From Anaspis maculata (lineage: Eukaryota; Arthropoda; Insecta; Coleoptera; Scraptiidae), in contig OX421963.1 in NCBI GenBank assembly GCA_949128115.1, forward strand, positions 80,719,635-80,783,634: DNA of 64,000 nt. Reading direction: 5' to 3'. Positions 24,753 through 35,550 of this stretch are shown here, in pieces. Position 1 is the stretch's first letter. Each line of letters begins with the position of its first letter. The translations under genes and the position numbers were made by a program. Below the pieces are notes generated by a model. It saw only the letters and a list, made by a program, of their open reading frames with translations. It did no database searches and was not told the DNA's origin.

Positions 24753-27261
24753 CTTGTACAATAGGGCACGGGCCACGAGGGTATGCAACCCGATATCTGG
24801 AGGAACTGGTGGCGCTCTCTGCCAGCTAATAGCACAAGCTCATGCGTCAATCTACTCAAAAAGTCAAATTAGAACCGTCAACGCATCAACGTCAATGGGG
24901 TGTTTTCTCTGCAGTTGTCAAGTTGTCAAAGTAGATGGCAGCAGGGGCCAACCCGGGTTGAACCCAAGTTGAACCCGGGTTATTTTCCCACTAATTTTTG
25001 AACGGTTCTCTCATGGAGGGGGTTTTCTTTTTGACTTTGGTGTCTGCTTGCCGGGTCGGCTGTCATGTCAAGTCAAGTATGGATGTGTGTCGTCAGAGGT
25101 GAGGAAGGAATTAGATGGAAAAAACTACGTACACTTGGCTTTCAGAGTAGAGGTCTTTAGTACCTATAGATGTTTTTGAAGAAGAGCATGATTGTATTCT
25201 TGAACATGGACAGTGGGGCACACGGCACGGTGGCAGGTAGGTTGCAATAGGTTTCAAATCGGCCGGCGCCGGCGTGCCCGCGAACTGCTCTTCGAGTGCT
25301 GTCTCCCGGACGGTCCCTCTGGCAAACATTTGCACGGTCATTGGGCCCTTTCAGCCCTCGAAAATCACCAAAACCGACCAGTACAACCCCACGTTCAATA
25401 TTTTTTTCAGCAAATGTCACTTACATGGTCGTTGCTGTCATCTTCATTGTTGGAGTGATCAGTGGCAGGTGACAAAGTGCTTGGTGTAGCATGATGCTGC
25501 TAGGCAATATAGCGTTACGCATACACACACAGACACATCCCTGACAGACACACAAACGGGCTGAAGAGATACGAGATACCAACATGGAGCAGGTAGGTTT
25601 ACCAACCAACAGTAACCTAGTGATAAACCCGGGTTGGCCCCTGCTGCCATCTATCGTCTTCTTCAGTGGCGAAACACCCCATTGAAAAATTCAAAACTCG
25701 TTGGAAAAGCCGGGGTATTCGTTTGTTTTCGCTGCTTTTCATCATGCTTTCACTGCAGGTAAATGATACTGATCGTATTTTATTTATTGTGTCTTTGCTT
25801 GGTGGAAGATTTTACGAAATCTGAAATTTAGCATTAATTTGCAGTTTGTCCAGCCTCACGTTGAGTTGAATCGTTTAGTGCTCTCTTCCTTCATGTTCGA
25901 ATTTCGAAATGGAGTATCAGAATGCCTGAACCGTAGACCCGTACAATTTCGTGATCGATGATCGATCACGACTGTTCCATGAAGTAGTGGACTGGATGGG
26001 ATCACTGATGTTGACTGGACGTGGTGACTTTAGAATGCACGAACTACTACTATTGGGTCAGATCGACGATGGTACCTAAATCTTCTCTTTGCCAAGAACC
26101 AGACGATCCAAATCACCGCATCTGGCGCTGCCAGTGCCCACTGCACCAGGCAGGAGTGCAGATCACAACTGACAGCATCCGCTTGGCCCGATCGCTCCAG
26201 AGCCTAGTACTCTCTTGAAGACCTTGATGGCCAGAGACCATCTGGACCGGCTGCAGCTGTCCGCTGACTACCTAGTAGGACCGATGTATATTTACGGAAC
26301 TTTTATTGCCTTTGAATTGTTTAAACTGTTATTGTCAAGTATTCCTTGTATTACACAGACCACTGTTGATGGGGGTAGGACTCGTGGTAGGACGTTATTA
26401 ATAAATAAATTCTTTCTCTAACATCAGTATTCAGAAACTATATACATATTACATTTGTTATAATGACGGCACCTTAAATATCCGCCCTGCGCGCTACTTA
26501 TACATACATTTTATTATTCCACTAAAAGATATTATTATAAACATAACGTTCAACGTCCTCTCTTCTCGAAAGACCAAGGTCAATCTGGAAGTTGGAGATG
26601 TCGCTTCTCTAGGTAGGAGCCAGTCTGGCATTTATGAAAATAGACCACATCGGTCCTACTATAGGCAGTAGGCAGTCAGCGGTCAGCTGCAGCAGGTCCA
26701 GGTAAGTTCTCTGGTCATCAAGGTCTTCAAGAGAGTGCTAGGACTGCTAGGCTTTGGAGCGATCGGGCTAAAGCGGATGTTGTCAGTTGTGATCTGCACT
26801 TCTGCCTGGTGCAGTGGGCACTGGCAGTGTCCGATGCGGTGATTTAGATCGTCTGGTTCTTGACAAAGAGGAGATTTAGGTACCATCGTCGGTCTGACCC
26901 AATAGTAGTAGTTCGTGCATTCTAAAGTCACCACGTCCACCACCACCTCCACGCTGGACAAACTGCAAAGCTAAATTTCAGATTTTGTAAAATCTTTCAC
27001 CAAGCAAAGACACAATAAATAAAATACGATCAATATCATTTACCTGCAGTGGAAGCATGATGAAAATCAGCGAAAACAAGCAAATACCCCGGCTTTTCCA
27101 ACGAGTTTTGAATTTTTCAATTGACGTTGATGCGTTGACGGTTCTAATTTGACTTTTTGAGTAGATTGACGCATGAGCTTGTGCTATTAGCTGGCAGAGA
27201 GCGCCACCAGTTCCTCCAGATATCGGGTTGCATACCCTCGTGGCCCGTGCCCTATTGTACT
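24753..27261. mobile_element. large palindromic element (about 2.5 kb) inside the second hAT
   Basis: GTACAATAGGGCACGGGCC at the left is the inverse of the segment ending GGCCCGTGCCCTATTGTAC at 27261. The inverse match covers 24753-24896, 25681-25860 and about 26020-26290 against about 26655-27261. The loop is about 26290-26655. The left arm is interrupted by the 24897-25680 element, and about 160 extra bases lie near 25850-26020. The arms hold matching short frames (for example 26021-26218 plus and 26683-26961 minus), which simply reflect the inverted duplication. No protein family is recognised. Confidence 0.7.
24897..25680. mobile_element. 784-bp TIR element with AT target duplication and GC-rich interior
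   Basis: The intact right arm of the surrounding palindrome shows the empty site (GTCAATTGAA, read inverted near 27115-27125). In the left arm that site is split by an element starting GGGGTGTTTTC and ending GAAACACCCC, with AT on both sides. Subterminal inverted repeats continue: AGATGGCAGCAGGGGCCAAC near 24932 is repeated inverted near 25635. The interior around 25210-25400 is clearly richer in G and C than its surroundings and might be captured host sequence. No protein was recognised in either strand. Confidence 0.7.
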
Positions 27262-27683
27262 TTTGAGGTTTGACTGAACCTCGACGGAAAGAGAACAAAA
27301 TGAATTATAGAGGCTCTCCTTTTTTCTGCTTATTATTGTCAAGAATCTTATTACTATAAGGCCCAAAAATTTTCGCCAGCGGCGCTAGTTTTTAGTGGCT
27401 GCGGTCGCCCAGTACAGAGTCGATCTTTTAAAGATACACAAAACCTCCTCGATCCCCCCCCCCCTTGGTCCATAAATCTGAGTACGCCACTGGAGAGAAG
27501 CATGCGGGGCTTATTTTGATTTTAGCCCTCACCTTAAGGGCGCCTGGTCGGTGAACCGTACCTCCTGTTGGAAAATGCTGGAGCCGCCAGTGACCAGAGG
27601 CTGACGAAAAAAGTGTGAAATCATTATGACTACGCAATCCCAAATCCCAAATTTTGGATTTTGGAAATGCCAATGGGCTCAAA

Positions 27684-27803
27684 CCAAAGTACATCCTTGT
27701 AGCTTTCGAAAGAGACCTAAATGATGAGATTCTGTCAAAGAATAAACCTACAGGGATTGATTCCGCAACGCTTCTTTTACCAATTCAACTCCGTCCTTAA
27801 TAG
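27684..27803. repeat. partial copy of repeat family H
   Basis: Related to 61320-61440 over about 115 bases (ACATCCTTGT...GAAAGAGACCT...GATTGATTCCGC). It also shares the CTTTCRAAAGAGACCT core with the palindrome at 8681-9022. The next element, 27806-29450, begins where this copy breaks off, so it was probably inserted here. Confidence 0.55.
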
Positions 27804-27805
27804 TA

Positions 27806-29450
27806 CAGGAAAAATAGTAAAAAAATCGGCAAAACCTCGGAATAAATATGGACGTCATGAAAATTTGATATTCTGTTCAGAATTGACTGCTCTACAACAT
27901 ATCCGAAATCGCCAAAAATCGCACCCGGGGGTTTTGAGTTATTGGAGGGGGGGTAAAAAATTGCAACTTAAAATGGAGGGGATGAAACCTGTCAATCTAT
28001 TGAAAGCAAATACGTTATGATTCGACGCATCATATCCCGCTGATACCATTTTGGCACGAAAAGTGTCGATCATTGATAAAGGGGGGTCGTGGGGGGGGGC
28101 GAAGCTCTGCCAGGTGGTTCATTTTGTTTTTCTGGCCATGTAGAACCGATCACGACAAGTTTGGCATCTTTTCCGACTATATTCAATCTCCTGAACTCGA
28201 ATCCGATGTGTTAATTCAGATGAAAACAAGTTTGAACAAGTTAACTTGGAAAAACTTGTTTTTTCTTTGACAATTTTGACGATTTTTTTTTTCACTATTA
28301 GAGGTGTTCATTTGTGAAAAATTTTCAGGGGTCGTTGAATTGAAGTGTATTCTTCACAAAAATCATCCACTCGATGTAGAATTTTGTTTCTCGAGTTAAA
28401 AAAATTGAATCGAACTTGAGCCGGCGCGGCGCGTCGTCTACTACTGACCAGAACACTACAGCATGCACCTTTTAATGAAAACACCTCAAACTATTGAAGA
28501 AATAACAACTCCTCTTCGAAAATTGTAAGATCTGTGCAGAATTGAATTCCCTATAACATGAACAAAATCGCCATAAATCGCACTGCAGAGTTTCAAGTTA
28601 TTTGAGGGGAGCGGTAACAGTTTCTAGAGTATGAATCTTGCCAAAAAGTTATCCTCCTCCTCGAATAACTCAAAATCCTGCATTGCGATTCAAGGCGATT
28701 TTGTTTATATTATAGGGAATTCACATCTGCACAGATCCTTTAATTTTTAAAGATGAGTTGTTATTTCTTCAATAGATTGAGGTGTTTTCATTAAGAGGTG
28801 CATGCTGTAGTGTTCTGGTCAGTAGTAGACGACGCGCCGCGCCGGCTCAGGTTCAAATCGATTTTTTTAACTTGAGAAACAAAATTATACATCGATTGGA
28901 TGATTTTCGAGAAGAATACACTTCAATTCAATGGTCCCTTGAAATTTTCTGAAAATAAACACCTCCAACAGTAAAAAAAAAATTCGTCAAAACTGTCAAA
29001 GAAAAAACAAGTTTTCTCAAGTTAACTTGTTCAAACTTGTTTTCATCCGAATTTACACATCGGATACAAGTTTAGGAGATTGAATTTAGTCGGAAAAGAT
29101 ACCAAACTTGTCGTGATCGGTTCTACATGGGCCAGAAAAACGAAATGGACCACCTAGCAGAGCTTCGCCCCCCCACTACTCCCCTTCAACAATGATGGAC
29201 ACTTTTTGTGACAAAATGGTATCAACGGGATATGATACGTCGAATCATAATGTATTTGCATCCAATGGATTGACAGGTTCGATCCCCTCCATTTTTAGCT
29301 GCAATTTTTTACCCCCCCCTCCAATAACTTAAAACCCCCAAGTGCGATTTTTGGCGATTTTGGATATGTTGTGGAGCACTCAATTCTGAACAAAATATCA
29401 AATCTTCAGGACGTCCATATTTTTTCCGAGGTTGAAATCTATCTTTCTTG
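27806..29450. mobile_element. large palindromic MITE (family G), TA-flanked
   Basis: The left end CAGGAAAAATAG is preceded by TA (27804-27805), and the right end is followed by TA (29451-29452). The two arms, about 800 bases each, meet near 28640. GCGCGTCGTCTACTACTGAC near 28430 is mirrored by GTCAGTAGTAGACGACGCGC near 28820. A better-preserved right end (CTATTTTTCCTG then TA) exists in the half copy ending at 49705. The arms contain no recognisable protein. Transcription would give a very long hairpin. Confidence 0.75.
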
Positions 29451-29456
29451 TACTAT

Positions 29457-31540
29457 AAGTAAATAGATCGATCGACAACAATTTTCACAATCATGTTCGT
29501 GAAGGAGTAGAAGTCATAGATATCCCATTTTGTAGAATTATATCTCGCGAGTCGCGTTCGAAGACAGCAACACGTCCCAGTTTTGAGGATTTTATTTTGA
29601 ATGTCAGGATTCTGAAACAGACTGAAATGAATCATCAGTTTAAAAAAGAATATTAATTCAGCAGGGTGAATTACAATTTGTAGAAGAATTACCACATTCA
29701 TGAGCGAACTTATGATTATTTTTGGGAACTTTGTCTTAGTTTTTTTGTTTTGCTTGGTGTTCCATATCGGAGGTTCGTGGGAAACAATAACAATATCGGG
29801 GCTTTGGGAAAACTCCGCATCCAATTTGTTGAAGAACGAATTATCCCAGAGGATTTATTTTTACATTGCCATATGCCAGACCAAGAATAATTGACTTTGT
29901 TCAGATGGCAGGGCTGCAAAAAAACAATCCTGCCAACCCAAAACGAAAAAGTCAGCGCGCACTGAAAAATGAAAAATGCCTGCTTTTGACGTCGCGCCAT
30001 CAGCTTATCCTTTCGCAAAAATAATTCATTTTAAAAACTTGAGCGAAACAAAGAAACCCCGCATAAACAGTAAAAAGCGAAGCAAAAAACTGTTAAGCAA
30101 AAGCTTTTATCTTTTATCTCTTATTCGACCATCGGTCGGATTTTGTATTCAACGAACCGAAATGGTGTGCTAGACCAAAAAAAAAGAAGCAAAAAAAAAG
30201 AAGTGAAGAGGAGCGTTTTAGCTCGGGAGGGTGTCACATCATCGACCAGATTCTCGCGCCTGATAATCCATCAAAAGTGTTAATTTACCAGTCTTATAAC
30301 AAAAGCCGGGGGTAAACGCACGTGTGACATGGAAGGGAATTAACTTTTTGACGACCTTAATTAAGGCAACGCTCGCGCGCAAGCACTGACAAATGATCGC
30401 CCAATTGTGCTTGCGAATAGCACTCGCACAATAGCTTTGCTGGTACCTAATTATAGTTTCTAATTTAAACTACTGACTACTGCACAGGGTGCCCCCAGAC
30501 TAGTGGCCAAACATACTAAATAGTTGAACTGTTGAACTTCACGATATCTAGTCGAACAGGGCTATATTCTGTTTCTCGTAACAGCTCGTTAATGGAGATA
30601 GAGAGGGACGTATAAGGGATTCATAGATACAGACAAAGACAGTATGCACATCAGCAGCTCGTGACGAGGTACATAACAAAAGCATACATTTGAATAGTCT
30701 TCTTCTAAACATCAGGTGTCGTCACCATTAATAAAATTATTTTTTGGCAATGCGACCAGCTCGTCTTTTTTCGGCTGTCGGATTCTCATTTGCACTATTA
30801 TACTTTCCCTTGTAATATCCTTTGTAATCCTAGAAATAATTAGCCTGTGGAAAATGACACGAATTTGTTGAAAATACTGAGAGCTCTTGGAGGCGAGAAA
30901 GTGAGGTATTCTTTGCCAGTTGCTTCGATATTCGCTGGAGACTTTAACTCAGGGTCTAGTCAGAAACCCGTACGATTGGCGGAGGAGCTGTTGGAGAGCT
31001 TGACGGATTCTTTGCTTAGCGATCGGGCTCCTGCTATTAGATATTGAACTATTTCGGAAAATTGTGCCGAACATTTTTGAGGTTCCATAAAGATGTCCGA
31101 GAACATTCTGGAATTCGTTTGTGGGTGTAGAAGGGTAGATCGAAACAGAGAGTTCAATTAGATTTATTATTATAAGTCAGAGCAAATACTGCGGAAGGAG
31201 ATCAAAGCGAAGTCAAGTGTCAAGTGCGACTAATGATAAGAGGAATAGCAGTAGAATTGTTGGGTAAATCGTCCAAAGGTTTCTACTAGCTCCAGGGTCA
31301 TGAACGACCATTTTTAGCCATCAAACATCATCCGTGTTATGCGTCGAGCTACCAAGAATGGAAGATTTCAGACCGCTCGCTCACTTGCAGATGTTTTGGG
31401 ATGTTGTGTGCAGAATAATGATCAGGCTGCCTGCGATCGTTTGCTCTTATTTCCTTCAAAAGTATACTGTGTTTGCCGACCAAGCCTGATCGTAAGGAGA
31501 TTTTAACATCCCTAACCCTAATACGAAAAGAAATATGTTC
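29457..31540. other. intergenic DNA, no gene recognised
   Basis: No gene is recognised. The segment 31321-31500 read on the plus strand gives a short peptide resembling the N-terminal helix-turn-helix part of Tc1-like transposases (RFQTARSLADVLG). It has no catalytic residues, and I consider it too weak to call. Confidence 0.35.
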
Positions 31541-31955
31541 ATTTCAGTCTTTAGCTTCACCAGGATAGGCACTACTATTCAAATCCGTATTCTCCACAGA
31601 ATCATTTGAGAACTCTATCAAGATAATAGTCGGAATATAACTGGTTGATAGTGATGTTAGAGGAACCATTTGAGTATTATCATCGGAAGACTCCATTACT
31701 CCCATCCGCCAGTAACCGAGAAACTTTAGATCTATTACAATCAAAACGCATCTAAAAACGCCACTTATCCTGCAATGCCTGATCAACCCGTTCAGCCACC
31801 TCCCAGTCCGATAGATGAAGGTCGCTATGCTCTGAAAAGAAGACGGAATTCGCAACCAAAAATCACACATGCCGAATTGCCGAAGATTCTCATGTCGTAT
31901 CGTGGATGGCAGCCCGACAAGCCATTAGGAATAGCTCACCAGTTGCTGAAGTAGT
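31541..31955 (-). pseudogene. Ty3/gypsy integrase, distal part, degenerate
   Basis: This is the continuation of the gypsy relic beyond the BEL insertion. The last codons before the insertion (38298 side) and the first here join across the GTAGT duplication in a frame containing DYFSNW, the DYF-type motif near the first catalytic region of gypsy integrases. Further on, FGM...SSFQS-like and AERVDQALQDK-like segments match the order of that domain. The frame is broken by stops and shifts. The far end is approximate. Confidence 0.55.
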
Positions 31956-32140
31956 TGTAGGAAATTGGATAGAATTTAGGCACTGGTTTACTTTAATTAT
32001 TGCTTTTACTCGAGAACTGCTGCAACAAGTCTACAACTCAACTGCCATTTTAATTTTTCTTGACGCTTGCTCCTGTGCGCCATCTCCCGGTGAGCGCGCA
32101 TGCTATCCAGTGGCGTACGGTACTAAATAGATTCTGAACA
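31956..32140 (-). repeat. 3' LTR of the BEL/Pao element
   Basis: 185 bp, TG...CA ends on the minus strand, differing from the 5' LTR at two positions (in the TAATTTTTCTTG segment and in ATTCTGAACA). The purine-rich tract directly precedes it on the minus strand. Confidence 0.95.
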
Positions 32141-32153
32141 TGCCCCCGACCTT
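32141..32153 (-). promoter_or_regulatory. purine-rich tract of the BEL/Pao element
   Basis: On the minus strand AAGGTCGGGGGCA abuts the TG of the 3' LTR. Its position and purine content are those expected for the plus-strand DNA primer in reverse transcription. The tract is short and has three pyrimidines. Confidence 0.6.
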
Positions 32154-32294
32154 GAAAGGCTCAGAGAGCTTTCAAATAAAATGAACAAATGAATGCCATT
32201 GATTTGGCCTTAACTCTATGATATGGATATTGTAACATTTCACAAAAACGAATAAGAAAAACATAAACGTAAAAGGGAATCAGTTTCTTTCACT

Positions 32295-32639
32295 TCACTC
32301 CACGGGTAACGGGCAAATCTTCGCGAAGGAGCGACGAATGATACCTCCGGCGGTTTTGATGTCGGCAACACGGGAAACTCCATGTTGATCTGGATACAGA
32401 CGAACGACTCGTCCGAGTTTCCATTTCTGTGGAGGCAGCTGATCATCCTTGATCAGCACGAGGGTGTTCAGTTGAAGCTGAGACTGGTGTTTCGTCCACT
32501 TCATTCGATGCTGGAGTTCACTCACGTACTCTTTATGCCAGCGTGTCCACAGGTGCTGGGTGATTTGCTGAATCCGTTGAAACCTGGACAGCCTTGACTC
32601 TGGCAAGTGTGTTACATCTGGATCTGGCACCGACACGAG
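32295..32639 (-). pseudogene. BEL/Pao Pol C-terminal domain, out of frame with the main pol frame
   Basis: This frame encodes the domain that follows integrase in BEL/Pao Pol (QLNTLVLIKDD, QKWKLGRVVRLYPDQHGVSR, and a RSFAKICPLPVE end). It stops at 32295, about 155 bases before the 3' LTR. The preceding integrase frame reads in a different phase and switches into this one near 32640. An insertion or deletion therefore separates the two, while the protein sequence on both sides is well preserved. Confidence 0.85.
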
Positions 32640-35043
32640 CGGTCAAGAAGTGAGCGGGAGTGAGGGGAGTCAGATCGGTTGGATTCGAAGAGATTGGAGT
32701 CAAGGGTCTAGAATTGAGTATTGATTCAATCTGTGCCAAACATGTACCCAACTCCTCGAAAGTCAAGACCGCGTTTCCCATCACACGCTTCATGTGGTGC
32801 TTCGCCGACTTCACCCCGGCCTCCCAAAGGCCACCAAAGTGTGGCGAGTGACTGGGTATGAAATGCCAGGTAATACCTCTGTCGGCGGCGGCGCCAGAAA
32901 TCTCATCGCTATGATTTTTCAAGAACGAGCCTAACTCACGGAGAGCGGATCGTGCGCCTACAAAGTTGGTGCCGTTATCGGAGTATATGTGCTGTGGAAT
33001 ACCACGCCGCGACACAAACCGCCTCAATGCCAACATAAAACACTCAGTTGAGAGACTAGAAACGAGCTCTAAGTGCACCGCTTTTGTAGAAAAACAAATA
33101 AATAAACAGATATAGCACTTCGAAGTATTTGAACCTCTGCCCTTTCTGTCCTTGACTGTCAGCGGGCCGGCGTAATCGACGCCACTAGTTTGGAATGGAA
33201 AGACTGCTTCCAGGCGGCGGCTAGGTAAGTCACCCATTATGGGTTTGGTCAGCTTTGGGGCAAAACGGGTACAAGGAACGCACCTCTGTACTATCTTTCG
33301 ACACAAATTTCGACCAGAGGTGATCCAAAACTGTTCGCGAGATGTAGCCAAGACCATCTGCGGTCCAGCATGTAGCAACCGAATATGCAATCGTTGCAGT
33401 ATCAATTCTGCTAAGCGATGCTTAGAGGAGATCAGCAAGGGGTGCTTTTTATCGTGGCAGAAGGCAGACTGATGTAATCTTCCTCCGACACGCAAAGTTC
33501 CGTCGCTGTCGAGAAAGGGATTTAATTTGGCAAGTTGCGTACTGAAATTGGGACATGACTTTTGAAGATTCGCGATTTCTTCAGAGAAGCTATCTCTCTG
33601 AGATAGCTTGACCAAGCACACAAGTGCCCGATTGATCTCTGATGCACTCAATGGCGTTACTGTACGTTTAGAACTCTTCAATCGGGCATTCCCTATGAAC
33701 CGCAAACAGTAGGCAACCACTCGTTCAAGACGTGTCAAACTCGAAAATCTGTCAAACTCGAAAGGAGACTCTCGATTTTGCGTTTGTTCGGTCATTGTCA
33801 AGCATTTTGATCTCAATTCTGGGAGATCATGAATCTCAGGAGGAGATTCGAATTCTGAACATTCGATGGAGTTTGACAGCCAAGTCGGACCTTGCCACCA
33901 CATTGGTGTATTTTTCAAGTTGTTGGGAGTGATCCCCCTAGAGATGTAGTCTGCAGGATTGTCGTGAGTGGACACATGGTGCCATTCCCATGGAGTTGTC
34001 ATCTTCTGAATGTTTGTTACTCGGTTGCCGACAAAGGTTTTGAGCAAATGAGGTTCGGTTTTGATCCAAGCTAGAACGATTGTTGAGTCACACCAAAAGA
34101 CACAACGGTCCACCTTGATGCCGGCACAACCGATCACCTTTTGGAAAAGTTTCGACAACAACTCAGCCGCGCATAACTCCAGCTTTGGGATTGTGATGGT
34201 TTTTAATGGTGCTACCTTACTCTTTGCGATCAATAGGGCTACTTTGACATTATCGTCAGCGTCGACTGATTTCAGGTAGATGCAGCCACCGTAGGCACTT
34301 TCGCTGGCATCGGAGAAGCCATGTAGTTCAATTCTACAATGGCCAGAAATGAGTACATGCCGGGGAATCTTTATTTGATTTAACTGGGTGAATTCAGTCT
34401 TGAACTTGATCCATTTAGAATACAAGGCAGTGGGAATTGATTCATCCCAAGAGATTTTTGCCTGCCAGAGCTCTTGTATCAAGATCTTGGCAATTATGAT
34501 TGCAGGACCCAATAAGCCCAACGGATCAAAGATCTTCGAAATCTCTGACAGAATAGAGCGCTTCGTAACAGGCCTCGAGAAATCCTGAAATCGTGGTTCA
34601 TATACAAACGAGTCAGACTTGGCTGACCAACCAAGACCCACAGTCTTAGGTGTCTCACTGTCAGAGTCAAAGCTCAAGGTCGCGGAAGACCACCTAGATG
34701 GCTCGATAGGTTCCAGAGTTTTTGGCTCATTAGACATCCACTTTCGGAGTGGAAAGCAACCACGTTCCAGGACTGTCGATACGTCACGACATATTGAGCG
34801 AGCCTCCTCGATCGTTTCAGCACCCGTCAGCATATCATCTACATAAAAATCTTCATGAATGATTTTCGCGGCTTTGGGATATTCATCTGCGTGAATATTA
34901 GCGATTTCAGCGAGGCATCGAACTGCCAAAAATGGAGCGCTAGCTGTTCCATACGTAATCGTATTCAACTGGAAAACTGATATTGGAAGTGAGGAGTCTG
35001 CGCGCCAGACAATCCTCTGAAGAGACCTTTGATCGTTCTGGAT
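32533..35043 (-). pseudogene. BEL/Pao pol: reverse transcriptase C-half, RNase H, integrase
   Basis: The frame is open from just after the stop at 35044-35046. Counting from the TTG codon at 34968, the reverse transcriptase catalytic YVDD is at residues 42-45. RNase H residues follow at D220 (HGFSDAS), D294 (WCDST) and D340 (NPADYISRG). The integrase zinc finger is H528-H533-C563-C566, and the catalytic triad is D598, D664 (SDNGTNF) and E716 (GLWEAGVK). All key residues are present. The N-terminal part of reverse transcriptase lies beyond the upstream stop. The C-terminus runs out of phase near 32640 and ends 36 codons later at 32533. Confidence 0.9.
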
Positions 35044-35502
35044 CTAGACCTGGCGGAACATCTTTTCGATGTCAGCGGCCATTACGTAGGTATGCTTCCT
35101 GAATTTCACCAAAATTGAAACCAGATCATTTTGAATGGTCGGGCCTACCAACTGAATATCGTTATACGACTTGCCAGTAGTAGTAGGTGCTGATGCGTTG
35201 AAGACAACTCTCAATTTGGTTGATTCGCTTGACTCACGAGTGATACCAAAATGAGGCATGTAGTATGAAATGGCATTGTCGTCTTCAACATTTTGCATGT
35301 GACCTAACCTCTCATATTCAGCCATGAATTCATGATATCGTGACTTCAACTGAGGACTCTTGGCGAGCTTTCGCTCGATTGCTTGAAAATGCCCGATGGC
35401 ATTTTGCTTTGAGTCACCCAATTCACAGGGACTGCCCCTCAATGGAACCGACACGACAAAGCGACCGTTCTCTCTCTTTGTGGTACTTTGGAAGTGATTC
35501 TC
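35044..35502 (-). pseudogene. BEL/Pao pol: N-terminal reverse transcriptase segment between two stops
   Basis: This frame lies between the TGA at 35503-35505 and the TAG at 35044-35046, in the same phase as both gag-protease and the downstream pol frame. It holds the conserved N-terminal reverse transcriptase region: a GRFVVSVPLRG start, YYMPHFGI, KLRVVFNAS, and the first catalytic aspartate in AADIEKMFRQV. The terminating stop directly follows that motif, in the middle of the catalytic palm. Without suppression it would abolish reverse transcriptase. Confidence 0.9.
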
Positions 35503-35550
35503 TCAAGCCACGTCATCTTGTGAAGGTACTTTCTCAGATAAACATCCCTC

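Larger units (their letters stand above)
24579..27492. mobile_element. second hAT-like element nested in the first, TSD GAGAGAAG
   Basis: The left end CAGAGGCGTTC (24579) and right end GTACGCCACTG (ending 27492) form an imperfect inverted repeat. It is flanked by an exact 8-bp duplication GAGAGAAG (24571-24578 and 27493-27500). The same CAGTGGCGTA-type end recurs on the small element at 50162-50608, so the family is active across the locus. Its interior is mostly a 2.5-kb palindrome. Confidence 0.75.
23674..27592. mobile_element. hAT-like non-autonomous element, TSD ACCAGAGG
   Basis: A 14-bp terminal inverted repeat, CACTGGCGGCTCCA at the left (23674) and TGGAGCCGCCAGTG at the right (ending 27592), is flanked by an exact 8-bp duplication ACCAGAGG (23666-23673 and 27593-27600). 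Both features fit hAT transposition. The element is 3919 bp, but most of that is later insertion: a second hAT-like element fills 24579-27492. No transposase frame is present. Confidence 0.8.
23266..27644. repeat. old palindrome, right arm split by a hAT-like insertion
   Basis: The left arm (about 23266-23415) reads AATTTGGGATTGTGCAGTC and then TTTCACACTTTTTTCATCAG, CCTCTGGTTCTC, and TTGTAGAATATGATTCGG. Its inverse lies at about 23595-23673 (CCGAATCATATTCTACAA ... GAGAACCAGAGG) and resumes at 27601-27644 (CTGACGAAAAAAGTGTGAAA ... CAATCCCAAAT). The break in the right arm is exactly where the 23674-27592 element sits. The palindrome therefore predates that insertion. Confidence 0.75.

Noticed and set aside
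26021..26961. Matching cysteine-containing frames on opposite strands
   Set aside because: They are the two arms of one palindrome, so the similarity reflects inverted duplication and is no evidence of a gene.
31321..31500. Possible Tc1-like transposase fragment
   Set aside because: The resemblance is limited to one helix-like stretch, with no catalytic DDE/D residues and no TIRs.
32110..32124. CAGTGGCGTACGG inside the BEL LTR resembles the hAT-like ends
   Set aside because: It is present in both LTRs as an integral part and has no partner end or target duplication. Treated as coincidence.
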